This document shows positions 35,054 through 42,817 of a stretch of 64,000 nucleotides of DNA, one piece after another. The translations under genes and the position numbers were made by a program. Position 1 is the first letter of the stretch. Each line of letters starts with the position of its first letter. The DNA comes from Roseomonas sp. (GTDB lineage Bacteria; Pseudomonadota; Alphaproteobacteria; Acetobacterales; Acetobacteraceae): assembly GCA_020249285.1 (NCBI GenBank), contig JADCFX010000002.1, positions 62,001 to 126,000 on the forward strand, given 5' to 3'. The notes beneath the pieces are model-generated. The model searched no databases. It was given only the letters and a program-made list of their open reading frames with translations, and was not told the DNA's origin.

Positions 35054-36319
35054 TCAGACGACGATAACGCTTGAACCTGCTGGTAGAATACCGAAGGGGT
35101 CGAATACCAGGGGCGCGGCGCGGGAAATCGCCGCCAGATCGAAAGCGCAATGCGGCGTGCCAAGGATGATCGCCTCAGGCTGCGCGCCATCCGGCATTTT
35201 TAGAGCCACGCTGCGCGGAATAGCTGACAGCGCCTTGGGAATCGTGCTTAGCACAGGATCATGCCAGGCAAGCTCAGCCCGAGCGTGATGCAAGTGGCGC
35301 ATAAGCCTGAGCGGTGCGGCGGCGCGCAAATCTGCGACATCGGGTTTGTAGGTAACCCCCGCCACCAGCACGCGCTTACCGGCCAGATCATCACCAAGCC
35401 GCGCACAGATTTGTGCCAGCACGCGCGCCACGCGCCCGCGATTGCGCGACAGCGCCTTGGCCAGCAATACGGAGGGGGCGCCTGACCGCGCCGCTTCCAT
35501 TTGCAAAAAAGCCGGGTCCACCGGAATGCAATGCCCGCCCGCGCCAAGCCCGGGCCAAAATGGCGCAAAGCCGAAGGGCTTGGTTGCCGCCGCCGCCACC
35601 ACATCGCGCGTCGGCACACCAAGCGCTGTGAAAGCGGCATGGAGTTCATCCATCAGCGCGATATTCACCAGGCGATAGGTGTTTTCCAAAAGCTTGGCGC
35701 ATTCCGCGACCTCGGGGCTCGCGACCACCTCCACCCGATCCACTAAATGCCGCCAAAAGCCCAAGGCGCGGCGGAGAGAGGCATCGTCGGTGGCACCCAG
35801 CAGGCGCGGAATGCTGCGGGTTGGCGGCGCATGGGGTCCTGGGTTTTCCCGTTCGGGCGACACGGCCAGGAAGACATCCCGCCCCACGCGCCAGCCTGCT
35901 TCTTCCAGCACGGCACGACATAACCCATTGGTGGCGCCGGGCTGGCAGGTGGAAACCAGGCACACCAACGCGCCCGGCGACAAGCCGCGCGCTGCGATGC
36001 CAAGCGCTTCGCGCACGGCGTTCAAATCAGGTCGCCCGCGCGCATCAAGCGGGGTTGGGACGCAAATCAGCCAGGTTTGCGCGCCGGCAAGCTGAGTGGG
36101 GTCGGCGCTAGCCCGAAACCTACCGTGGCCGCCGGCATGGGCCTTCTCGGCGCTTTCTCGCGCTCCGGGGGCCGGGTCAAAACCAATCACGTCATAGCCG
36201 GCGGCGGCGGCACCAAGCGCCAAGGGCCGGCCGACATAGCCAAGGCCGAGCACGGCCAAACGCCCTCGGCTGAGCAGGGGGGCGGGCGCAAGAACAGGCT
36301 GTAGAAGATTTAGGGACAC
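35054..36319 (-). CDS. UDP-glucose/GDP-mannose dehydrogenase family nucleotide-sugar dehydrogenase
   Basis: A 421-residue NAD-dependent enzyme that oxidises a nucleotide sugar twice to the uronic acid. It has the Rossmann motif VLGLGYVGRPLA near residue 24, CVPTPLD near residue 86, VSPERENPG near residue 153, the conserved Lys in AKLLENTYR near residue 210 and the catalytic Cys in GAGGHCIPVDP near residue 262. The VSPERENPG and GGHCIPVDP pattern is closest to the WecC (UDP-ManNAc dehydrogenase) / Vi-antigen branch. It would feed capsule or exopolysaccharide synthesis, but no glycosyltransferase genes are adjacent. The upstream 220 bp is AT-richer than average. Confidence 0.92.
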   Translation of the reverse strand: MSLNLLQPVLAPAPLLSRGRLAVLGLGYVGRPLALGAAAAGYDVIGFDPAPGARESAEKAHAGGHGRFRASADPTQLAGAQTWLICVPTPLDARGRPDLNAVREALGIAARGLSPGALVCLVSTCQPGATNGLCRAVLEEAGWRVGRDVFLAVSPERENPGPHAPPTRSIPRLLGATDDASLRRALGFWRHLVDRVEVVASPEVAECAKLLENTYRLVNIALMDELHAAFTALGVPTRDVVAAAATKPFGFAPFWPGLGAGGHCIPVDPAFLQMEAARSGAPSVLLAKALSRNRGRVARVLAQICARLGDDLAGKRVLVAGVTYKPDVADLRAAAPLRLMRHLHHARAELAWHDPVLSTIPKALSAIPRSVALKMPDGAQPEAIILGTPHCAFDLAAISRAAPLVFDPFGILPAGSSVIVV

Positions 36320-36473
36320 ACCTCATTAATTGTGTTTCTCTTATAAATTGCCACCCTGGGTTTTATCTTGGGGAATCTTTCAGCCATCCGAAGCCTCAGC
36401 ATTGCCACCACCCCTTTCCTTTTGCGGGGCCGAAAGCACGGCTAAATGCTTGTTTTTTCGCTACTACCCGCCG

Positions 36474-36503
36474 GAGAATCTGTTTCCAGCCCCAGGGATT
36501 CTC
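36474..36503 (+). promoter_or_regulatory. Inverted repeat in the upp leader region
   Basis: GAGAATC and GATTCTC form a perfect 7-bp inverted repeat around 16 nt, ending 37 bp before the upp start. Just before it lies a T6 run (36452-36457) preceded by a small AAGCA/TGCTT stem. An attenuator-like leader is possible. The signal is weak. Confidence 0.3.
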
Positions 36504-36540
36504 TCCTAAAGAAGGGCGTACCCCTGCTTAGGAATAGGTC

Positions 36541-37194
36541 ATGGTCACAGGTTCAGGATCGGATGATGCAGGCATGCTCACGGTGGTGGGGCACCCGCTG
36601 ATCCAGCACAGGCTTTCGCAGGTGCGCGAGAAAACCTGCCCTGTGCCCACCTTCCGCGTCCTGCTGCGCGACATCGCCATGATGCTCGGTGCTGCCGCTT
36701 TGGCTGATCTGCCGCTTGAAGCGCGCGAGGTTGAAACGCCGCTGGAACGCATGTCGGCGCCAAAACTTGCCGGCAAACCGCCGATCTTCGCCCCGGTGCT
36801 GCGCGCCGGCATTGGCTTTCTGGATGGCATGCTGAGCCTTCTGCCGGAAGCGGGTGTTGCGCATATTGGCGTCTATCGCGACCACAAAACACTGGAAGCG
36901 CATGAATACTACTTCAAGGCGCCGGAGGATTTGGCAGAGCGCCTGGTGATCCTGCTCGATCCCATGCTGGCGACCGGCAATTCAGCGGTCGCAGCACTTG
37001 ATCGGCTGAAGGCGCGCGGCGCTGAGCGCATCCGCTTCATCTGCCTGCTCGCCGCGCCGGAGGGTATTCGCCATGTGCGGCAAGCCCATCCCGATGTACC
37101 GATCTGGACCGCGGCAATTGACGAAAAGCTTGATGAGAAAGGCTATATCCGCCCTGGCCTTGGCGATGCCGGGGATCGGGTTTTCGGGACTTGA
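36541..37194 (+). CDS. upp: Uracil phosphoribosyltransferase
   Basis: A 217-residue enzyme of pyrimidine salvage that makes UMP from uracil and PRPP. It has [16 protein letters not shown] near residue 13, the flexible loop around [16 protein letters not shown], the PRPP loop [16 protein letters not shown] near residues 139-154 and the diagnostic C-terminal uracil-binding end [17 protein letters not shown]. The ATG at 36541 has AGGA 8 nt upstream; an internal ATG at 36574 would also give a near-normal protein. The gene is monocistronic and convergent with ada. Confidence 0.96.
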   Translation: MVTGSGSDDAGMLTVVGHPLIQHRLSQVREKTCPVPTFRVLLRDIAMMLGAAALADLPLEAREVETPLERMSAPKLAGKPPIFAPVLRAGIGFLDGMLSLLPEAGVAHIGVYRDHKTLEAHEYYFKAPEDLAERLVILLDPMLATGNSAVAALDRLKARGAERIRFICLLAAPEGIRHVRQAHPDVPIWTAAIDEKLDEKGYIRPGLGDAGDRVFGT

Positions 37195-37210
37195 TGCGCG
37201 ACCAGGAAGC

Positions 37211-38269
37211 TCAGGCGCCCTTCTCACCTGCCAATAAGGCGCGCTTGCGCGCAACGCCCCAGCGATAGCCTGTCACATCACCATCCTTGCCCACCACGCG
37301 ATGGCAGGGCACGGCGAGTGAGACCGGGTTCTGCGCGCAGGCCCGCGCGACCGCGCGTGTTGCCTTTGGCTCACCCATGGTGGCGGCGAGCCCGCTATAA
37401 GTTGTGGTGCTACCAAGAGGAATGCCGCGCAGCGCTTCCCAAACGCGGCGCTGAAAAATCGTGCCGCGTAAATCCAAGGGAAGTTCCAAGGCAGCACGTG
37501 GTTCGGCGATGAAGGCGATGGCGCGTTTGGCAAGTTCGCTGATCTCCGCTGGTGCTGCTTCAATCCACGCTTGGGGAAAGCGAGCGCGCAAATCACCTTC
37601 CAAAGCATCGCGTGCCTCGCCAAAACCAAGGAAGCACACGCCCTGTTCGGTGGCGCCGAGCAGCAAAGGGCCGAAGGCGCTTTCCGCCCAGGCGATGCGG
37701 ATCACCTCACCGGCGCCGCCACGCCGCGCACGGCCAGGGCGCATGCCAAGATGCCGCGCGGTGTTTTCATAAACGCGGCTTTCACTACCGAAGCCGGCCT
37801 CCGCGACCGCCTCCGCCACACGCGCCCCTTCGGCCAGTGCGGCTGAAAGTCGCTTCCCGCGCACGCCTTCCGCATAGGAACGCGGCGTGACGCCGGTGAT
37901 ATCCCGAAACATCCGCTGGAAGTGATGCGGCGCATAGCCGGCGCGCGCCGCAAGGCTTGCCAGCGATGGCATGGCTTCAGAAGCTTCGATCATGGCGCAG
38001 GCGGCGCGCACGGCTTCCGCTTGCAGGCGCGCGCGATCACCGCGCGGGTCGCAGCGCTTGCAGGGGCGAAAGCCGGCGGCCTCTGCCGCGCCCCAATCGG
38101 CAAAGAAACGGACATGCCGGCGGAGCGGCGCGGGGGAAGGACAGCCGGGACGGCAATAAATGCCCTGGCTGGTGACGGCATAAAGAAAAGCACCACAGGC
38201 GGGCGCCGCATCACGCGCCATCACGGCAGCGAAGCGGGCATCATCAAGATTTTTTGCTGTGTTCTTCAT
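37211..38269 (-). CDS. ada: Bifunctional Ada regulator / O6-methylguanine-DNA methyltransferase
   Basis: A 352-residue protein with the full Ada layout. The N-terminal zinc/methylphosphotriester domain uses C39, C43, C70 and C73 (GIYCRPGCPS and FRPCKRC), with C39 as methyl acceptor. An AraC-type double helix-turn-helix occupies about residues 85-185 (SLASLAARAGYAPHHFQRMF). The C-terminal methyltransferase carries the acceptor C322 in AVPCHRVVG with the preceding arginine-finger region. Start at 38269 (MKNTAKNLDD) is preferred to an ATG 36 bp upstream. Ada activates its own gene after methylation damage; no alkB or alkA gene is adjacent. Confidence 0.95.
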   Translation of the reverse strand: MKNTAKNLDDARFAAVMARDAAPACGAFLYAVTSQGIYCRPGCPSPAPLRRHVRFFADWGAAEAAGFRPCKRCDPRGDRARLQAEAVRAACAMIEASEAMPSLASLAARAGYAPHHFQRMFRDITGVTPRSYAEGVRGKRLSAALAEGARVAEAVAEAGFGSESRVYENTARHLGMRPGRARRGGAGEVIRIAWAESAFGPLLLGATEQGVCFLGFGEARDALEGDLRARFPQAWIEAAPAEISELAKRAIAFIAEPRAALELPLDLRGTIFQRRVWEALRGIPLGSTTTYSGLAATMGEPKATRAVARACAQNPVSLAVPCHRVVGKDGDVTGYRWGVARKRALLAGEKGA

Positions 38270-38336
38270 GCCAGTATGTTCGGCGGTTCCCCCATATCGC
38301 GCCATCCGCTTCTTGCGCTCACTTAATTCCTATGTC

Positions 38337-38441
38337 GCGGATCGTGCCCGATCCGCCCTCAGACGCCGGCGCGCGCCTCCGCGCGCTTGGCTTCGCTGCA
38401 TAAGCAGCGGCGCCCATTCGGGCGCTCGTCCGCCTTCGGCG
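38337..38441 (-). repeat. Tandem array of perfect short hairpins (candidate structured intergenic repeat)
   Basis: Four perfect hairpins with 4-nt loops lie in a row: 38337-38356 (8-bp stem), 38371-38386 (6 bp), 38394-38409 (6 bp) and 38410-38425 (6 bp, directly abutting the previous one). A smaller fifth follows at 38431-38441 (4 bp, 3-nt loop) flanked by a GTCCGC direct repeat. The array fills the gap between the 3' end of rlmH and the ada start. No T-tract is placed to make it a simple terminator. Structure of this kind is typical of REP-like or other mobile intergenic repeats; copy number elsewhere cannot be seen. Confidence 0.65.
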
Positions 38442-38482
38442 TCCGCAAGAGGCCCAATTTTTTGCAGCAACCGCTTTGCGCA

Positions 38483-38929
38483 TTAGGGCCGCCAAGTACG
38501 GTGGTAGGGATGCCCACTCCTGATCGCCTGCACCCGGTAAAGCTGTTCCGCCAGCATGCCGCGCACCAGAAAATGCGGCCAGGTGAGAGAACCCAGTGAG
38601 AGCCTATATTCCGCGCGCGCCTGCACGGCCTGGTCCAACCCCTCCGCCCCGCCAATGATGAAGCAGGCGCTGCGCCCGGCTTCATCCCAGCGTGTCAGCA
38701 GCGCGGCCAGGCTTTCCGTATCGGGCATGGCGCCGCCAAGGTCCAAGGCAATGGGCACCGCGCCGGCCGGGATGGCTGCCAGGATGGCAGCGCCTTCGCG
38801 GCGGCGGATTTCGGCTTCACTGCCGCGCGCTTCGGGGATTTCGACCAATTCGGGCGCCGGGCGCAGCCGCGCCGCGTAATGCGCGTAAAGGGCGGCTTCC
38901 GGCCCGGGCTTGATGCGCCCGATGGCAAT
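38483..38929 (-). CDS. rlmH: 23S rRNA pseudouridine-1915 N3-methyltransferase RlmH (non-canonical start)
   Basis: A SPOUT methyltransferase that modifies helix 69 of 23S rRNA. The frame runs from just after the rsfS stop and encodes [17 protein letters not shown] at the N-terminus. The knot region follows ([31 protein letters not shown]) with the C-terminal [16 protein letters not shown]. The conserved N-terminus has no ATG, GTG or TTG: candidate starts are ATT at 38929 (used here, 148 aa) or ATC at 38932, while the first standard codon is TTG at 38848, which would delete about 27 conserved residues. A one-base deletion in an ancestral GTGAGG junction would explain this. Confidence 0.8.
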   Translation of the reverse strand: MAIGRIKPGPEAALYAHYAARLRPAPELVEIPEARGSEAEIRRREGAAILAAIPAGAVPIALDLGGAMPDTESLAALLTRWDEAGRSACFIIGGAEGLDQAVQARAEYRLSLGSLTWPHFLVRGMLAEQLYRVQAIRSGHPYHRTWRP

Positions 38930-38933
38930 GATC

Positions 38934-39689
38934 CTACTCGGGCGCGGCGTCGGAAGCCTCCGTCGTCAGTGGGCTTTCCGGGCCCCACATGCGTTCCAGG
39001 CGATAGAGCTCGCGCGCATCCGGGCGGAACAGGTGGATCACCAGATCGCCCGCATCAATCAGCACCCAATCGCCTGAGGCCTGGATGGCATCGCGCTTTA
39101 TATGCAAGCCAGCCTTGCCGAGTGCTTCATCCAAATGCGTCGCCATGGCTTGCAATTGGCGCTCAACCTGGCCGGTCGCGATAATCAGCCTATCCGTGTA
39201 ATCGGCGCGGCCAGTCACGTCCAAAACCACGATGTTTTCGGCCTTGTCGTCTTCCAGGCTTTGGCGCGCTGCTTCTACAAGTATCTCCAGCCGGTCCGGT
39301 GCAAGTTTTTCGCGGCGTCTGCCACGGGCGGGGCGGGGCGCAGTGACCTTCGTGGCGGGTTTCGCCTTGGGCTCGGCCTTCGCCTTAGCCGCGGCCTTGC
39401 TGGCCTTGGCGGCAGGCTTTGGCGCTGGCTTAGCTGCGGCGGCTTTGGCGGCAGCGCGTTTCGGCGCTGGCGCGGCAGCTTCGGTTTTCGGCGCAGCTTT
39501 GCTGGCCTTGGCGGCAGGCTTAGGTGCAGCGGTTTTGGGCGCAGTGGTTTTGGGCGCGGCCTTCGCCTTGGGCGCGGCGGCAGCTTTCGGCTTGGCGCTT
39601 GCTTTTGCCTTGGTCGCGGCTTTGGGCTTTGGCTCGGCGGTGGCGCGGCGCTTTGGGCTTTCTTCGGCCGGGGTGGGCTTGCGGGCTAT
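38934..39689 (-). CDS. rsfS: Ribosome silencing factor RsfS with long Lys/Ala/Pro N-terminal extension (non-canonical start)
   Basis: The C-terminal 115 residues are a standard RsfS/Iojap domain ([55 protein letters not shown]), which binds ribosomal protein uL14 and blocks subunit joining in starvation. Before it lies about 130 residues of [19 protein letters not shown] repeats, probably disordered and nucleic-acid binding. A perfect AGGAGG is followed 5 nt later by ATA, then GCC CGC AAG, so the apparent start codon is ATA at 39687-39689; no standard start exists nearby in frame except one far upstream inside nadD. Gene order nadD-rsfS-rlmH is typical. Confidence 0.85.
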   Translation of the reverse strand: MARKPTPAEESPKRRATAEPKPKAATKAKASAKPKAAAAPKAKAAPKTTAPKTAAPKPAAKASKAAPKTEAAAPAPKRAAAKAAAAKPAPKPAAKASKAAAKAKAEPKAKPATKVTAPRPARGRRREKLAPDRLEILVEAARQSLEDDKAENIVVLDVTGRADYTDRLIIATGQVERQLQAMATHLDEALGKAGLHIKRDAIQASGDWVLIDAGDLVIHLFRPDARELYRLERMWGPESPLTTEASDAAPE

Positions 39690-39717
39690 GGCCGCCTCCT
39701 GTCTTTTTAACCAAGTG

Positions 39718-40326
39718 TCACGGGTGCAGCGCTGCCGCCCTGATTGCGGTGGCGGATGCCGCGTGTTCCCGGGCGGAAACGAAACACCATCTGGCGCGTT
39801 TGGTAGCCCGCTTCGGGCTGGCAAGCAACGCGCCGGGCCGGCAACGCTGGCGCCGCAGTACCGAAGCCGCTGCCCCATGCAGTGCCTTTCTTGTCCAGCC
39901 CGGGCGGGGCAGCACCGCCAGAGCTATTGAAGTGGCGATGCGGCGCCATGATTTCCAGCGAGGCAGCTGCACCAGATTATCCGCGCCGATCAGAAACACG
40001 AAGATGGCGCGAGGGAAGCGCCGACGCAGTTTTGCCAGCGTATCGGCCGTGAAGCGTGTGCCCAAAACCTTTTCGATATCGGTCGCAATCACGCGCCTGC
40101 CATCGGCAATGCCCCGCGCGCTGGCCAGGCGCTCAGCCAGCGGCGCCATGCCCGCGCGCGGCTTCAGCGGATTACCCGGCGAGACCATCAGCCAAACCTG
40201 ATCCAGCCCAAGCGCCCGCATGGCGTGGCGCGCGACATGGAGATGCCCGGCATGGGCCGGGTTGAAGGACCCGCCCAAAAGGCCAATGCGACGGCGCCGA
40301 CCATCGCCGAAGCGGGATGGGATCAT
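39718..40326 (-). CDS. nadD: Nicotinate-nucleotide adenylyltransferase NadD
   Basis: A 202-residue enzyme of NAD synthesis that adenylates nicotinate mononucleotide. The nucleotidyltransferase motif is GLLGGSFNPAHAGHLHVA near residues 15-32 (with the HxGH His pair), followed by WLMVSPGNPLKP, FLIGADNLVQLPRWKSW near residue 115 and the C-terminal SATAIRA version of the ISST/R motif. It lies upstream of rsfS, the usual order. In many relatives proA is the immediate upstream gene, whereas here an FMO and a hydratase-like gene lie between. Confidence 0.95.
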   Translation of the reverse strand: MIPSRFGDGRRRRIGLLGGSFNPAHAGHLHVARHAMRALGLDQVWLMVSPGNPLKPRAGMAPLAERLASARGIADGRRVIATDIEKVLGTRFTADTLAKLRRRFPRAIFVFLIGADNLVQLPRWKSWRRIATSIALAVLPRPGWTRKALHGAAASVLRRQRCRPGALLASPKRATKRARWCFVSAREHAASATAIRAAALHP

Positions 40327-40387
40327 GCGCTGAACATAAACCGCTCAGGCGCCAAGGTGAATTGGCCTGCCATGGCGCGCCGGGCGG

Positions 40388-41893
40388 TTACCTATACACA
40401 AAAGCAGCGTCGTTCAGGTCAATTTTGGGGAATTCATCCTTCTCGGCCCAATAATCCTGATTATGCATCCATTCGGGCTTGTCGCCGCGTTGCGGTAGCA
40501 GATGCATGCCGCGCATCAAATAGCCTGGATTGAAATTTTCCGGATCAATCCAGGGCAGGATGGGCATGTTATGGTCTTCTTCGCGCAGCGCCACTTCGAC
40601 CTGCGTCTTGCCTGCGGCATCCATGTGCTTCAGCAATTTGCAGACAAAATCACCAACCAAATCAGCCCGCAGAGTCCAGGAAGCGCGGAAATAGCCGAAG
40701 ACCCAAACCATATTGGGAATGCCGGTGAACATCATGCCGCGATAGGTCACGGTTTCATGGAAATCGAGCGGCTTGCCATCAATTTCAAAGGCGATATCAC
40801 CCAGCACATTCAGGTTGAAGCCGGTGGCAGCGACAATGATATCCGCTTCGATTTCCTGACCGGATTTGGTGACAATACCCTTTTCCGAAAATCTCTCGAT
40901 CTCGTCAGTCACCACGCTGGCCTTGCCACTCGCGATACCATGGAACAGATCGCCATTCGGCACAAAGGCCATGCGTTGGCGCCAGGGGCGATATTGTGGC
41001 GTGAAATGGGTGGCGATATCGTAATCCTGCCCGACAATGTTGCGGATACCATCCAGCAGCGCTTCCTTGACCATCTCCGGTTGCGTGAAGGTCTGTTTTG
41101 CGAATTTTGCTTGCTCGAACAGGATTTTGCGGCGCGTGATTTCGTGAATCCAGTCTTCGGAAATGCCAAGCGTCCGCAATTCCTCGGCGATTTCGATGGC
41201 GTTGCGGCCCACGCGGAAATAAGTGGGCGAACGCTGCAACATCACAACATGCGCGGCCTTGGCGGCCATGGCCGGGATGATCGTGGCAGCACTCGCCCCT
41301 GACCCAATGACCACAACGCGCTTGTCAGCGTAGTCCAGCCCTTCCGGCCATTCCTCGGAATGCACTAGCCGGCCCTGATAGGCCGCCATATTCGGCCATT
41401 CCGGCATATAGCCCTGATACTGGCGGTAATAGCCCTGGCACATATACAAAAACTTGCCGGTGAAGCGGCGGGGAAGGCCTGTGGTCTTGTCGAGGACTTC
41501 CAATGTCCAAAGCTTGGTCTGACTATCCCAGCTTGCGTGCGTGATATGGTGCCGATAGCGGATATGCTGCGCCAGATCATTTTCGGCGATGACTTCGCCC
41601 ATATAGCGCAGGATTTCCTCGGCAGTTGCGATCGGTGCGCCGCGCCAGGGCTTGAAGCGATAGCCGAAGGTATGCAGGTCACTATCCGAACGAATGCCGG
41701 GGTATTTATGCGTCCACCAGGTACCGCCGAAACTTTCCTCATTCTCAAGCACGACAAAGCGCTTGTCTGGGCATTGGGTGGTAAGGTGATAGGCCGCGCC
41801 AATACCGGAAATGCCGGCACCCACAATCAGCACATCGAAGTATTCGACGGAAAGCGGCGTGCTTGGGCTTTGGAGCGTGGCGGTATCGGGCAT
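40388..41893 (-). CDS. Flavin-containing / Baeyer-Villiger-type monooxygenase
   Basis: A 501-residue class B flavoprotein monooxygenase. The FAD loop is VGAGISGIGAAYHL near residue 25. The BVMO/FMO fingerprint appears as YQGRLVHSEEWPE near residue 170 (Y in place of F), and the NADPH loop is VVVIGSGASAATIIPA near residue 190. ATG (ATGFN) and GGTWW-type motifs are also present (FGGTWWTHKYPG near residue 55). It would insert oxygen in a ketone or oxidise a soft heteroatom using NADPH. The substrate is unknown. It is placed between proA/hydratase and nadD on the same strand, which looks like an insertion in a conserved block. Confidence 0.92.
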   Translation of the reverse strand: MPDTATLQSPSTPLSVEYFDVLIVGAGISGIGAAYHLTTQCPDKRFVVLENEESFGGTWWTHKYPGIRSDSDLHTFGYRFKPWRGAPIATAEEILRYMGEVIAENDLAQHIRYRHHITHASWDSQTKLWTLEVLDKTTGLPRRFTGKFLYMCQGYYRQYQGYMPEWPNMAAYQGRLVHSEEWPEGLDYADKRVVVIGSGASAATIIPAMAAKAAHVVMLQRSPTYFRVGRNAIEIAEELRTLGISEDWIHEITRRKILFEQAKFAKQTFTQPEMVKEALLDGIRNIVGQDYDIATHFTPQYRPWRQRMAFVPNGDLFHGIASGKASVVTDEIERFSEKGIVTKSGQEIEADIIVAATGFNLNVLGDIAFEIDGKPLDFHETVTYRGMMFTGIPNMVWVFGYFRASWTLRADLVGDFVCKLLKHMDAAGKTQVEVALREEDHNMPILPWIDPENFNPGYLMRGMHLLPQRGDKPEWMHNQDYWAEKDEFPKIDLNDAAFVYR

Positions 41894-41959
41894 GGCTGAC
41901 GTCTTTCTTGGCGCGGGCTTATGTGTAGCAGAAGGCGCGGCTTCAGCGAAGCGGCCGCA

Positions 41960-42817
41960 TTACCGGAACCGCACCAGCACTTCCTGCGCCTCGCCGAGGC
42001 CTTCATAGCGCGCGGCCCAGGCCTGCCCCGCCACCACCGGCTGGGGCGGGGAGAAGGAGCCGAGCGAAACTACATCCCCCGCGCGCAAAGGCCGCCCATC
42101 GCGGGCCAAATCCCGCGCAATCCAGGCGAGCGCATTCAAAGGATGGCCCAGAATGGCAGCGCCAGGCGCACGAGAGACTTCGCGCCCATCCTGGTGGAGT
42201 GAAATACTCATGCGCCCCAGGGCCGCAATAAAGTCAGCGCCGGGTGTGACGGCAATCGGCTTGCCCACCACGCCAAGCCGCGCGCCGACATTGACCGCGA
42301 GTAGATCGCCAAGGCTTGGCCGATAATCGGGCGCATAGACCAGATCGGGCAATTCAATGAAGGGTATCACCTGATCAATATGGCGGATCAGCGCGGCGTG
42401 ATGATTGAGCGCGGTCTCAACGCCACCCATGCCGATACGCACCAGCATATCGGCTTCCAGCACCGGCACGGCGGCGAAGCGCGCTTCGATCTCAGCGCCC
42501 GACGTCGCGCGCAAGGTGGCGTGGAAAATCGTGCCACGAATCGGATGATCAATCCCAAAGCGCTGCTGGATGGCGGGATTGGTCAGGCCAAGCTTGAAGC
42601 CGACGATGTCACCGAAGGGTTGAGCGAAAATCGCCACCAGCTTTTCCTGCACACAGCGCCCATCGGCGGGTGAGAGCGTAGCGAAAGGCGTTGGCGATTG
42701 GCGTTGCAGAATATGGCCGGCAAAGCGTGCAATCGCCGTATCATCCGGGCAGGCAGCCTTAGCGGCTGTCGCAAGCGCAAGGCCAATCAGCAGCGCCGCG
42801 AAAAACCACCGCCCCAT
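41960..42817 (-). CDS. Exported 2-keto-4-pentenoate hydratase-like (FAH superfamily) protein
   Basis: A 285-residue protein whose first 21 residues (GRWFFAALLIGLALATAAKA) form a clear signal peptide. The rest resembles MhpD/4-oxalocrotonate decarboxylase-type hydratases: QPFGDIVGFKLGLTNPAIQ near residue 65, RGTIFHATLRATSG, VLEADMLVRIG with metal-type Glu, and GHPLNALAWIARDLARDGRPLRAGDVVSLGS near residue 235. Cytoplasmic members need Mg and hydrate vinylic keto acids. An exported version is unusual. Its ATG shares a base with the proA stop (TGATG), so it is translationally coupled to proline synthesis. Function unknown. Confidence 0.83.
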   Translation of the reverse strand: MGRWFFAALLIGLALATAAKAACPDDTAIARFAGHILQRQSPTPFATLSPADGRCVQEKLVAIFAQPFGDIVGFKLGLTNPAIQQRFGIDHPIRGTIFHATLRATSGAEIEARFAAVPVLEADMLVRIGMGGVETALNHHAALIRHIDQVIPFIELPDLVYAPDYRPSLGDLLAVNVGARLGVVGKPIAVTPGADFIAALGRMSISLHQDGREVSRAPGAAILGHPLNALAWIARDLARDGRPLRAGDVVSLGSFSPPQPVVAGQAWAARYEGLGEAQEVLVRFR

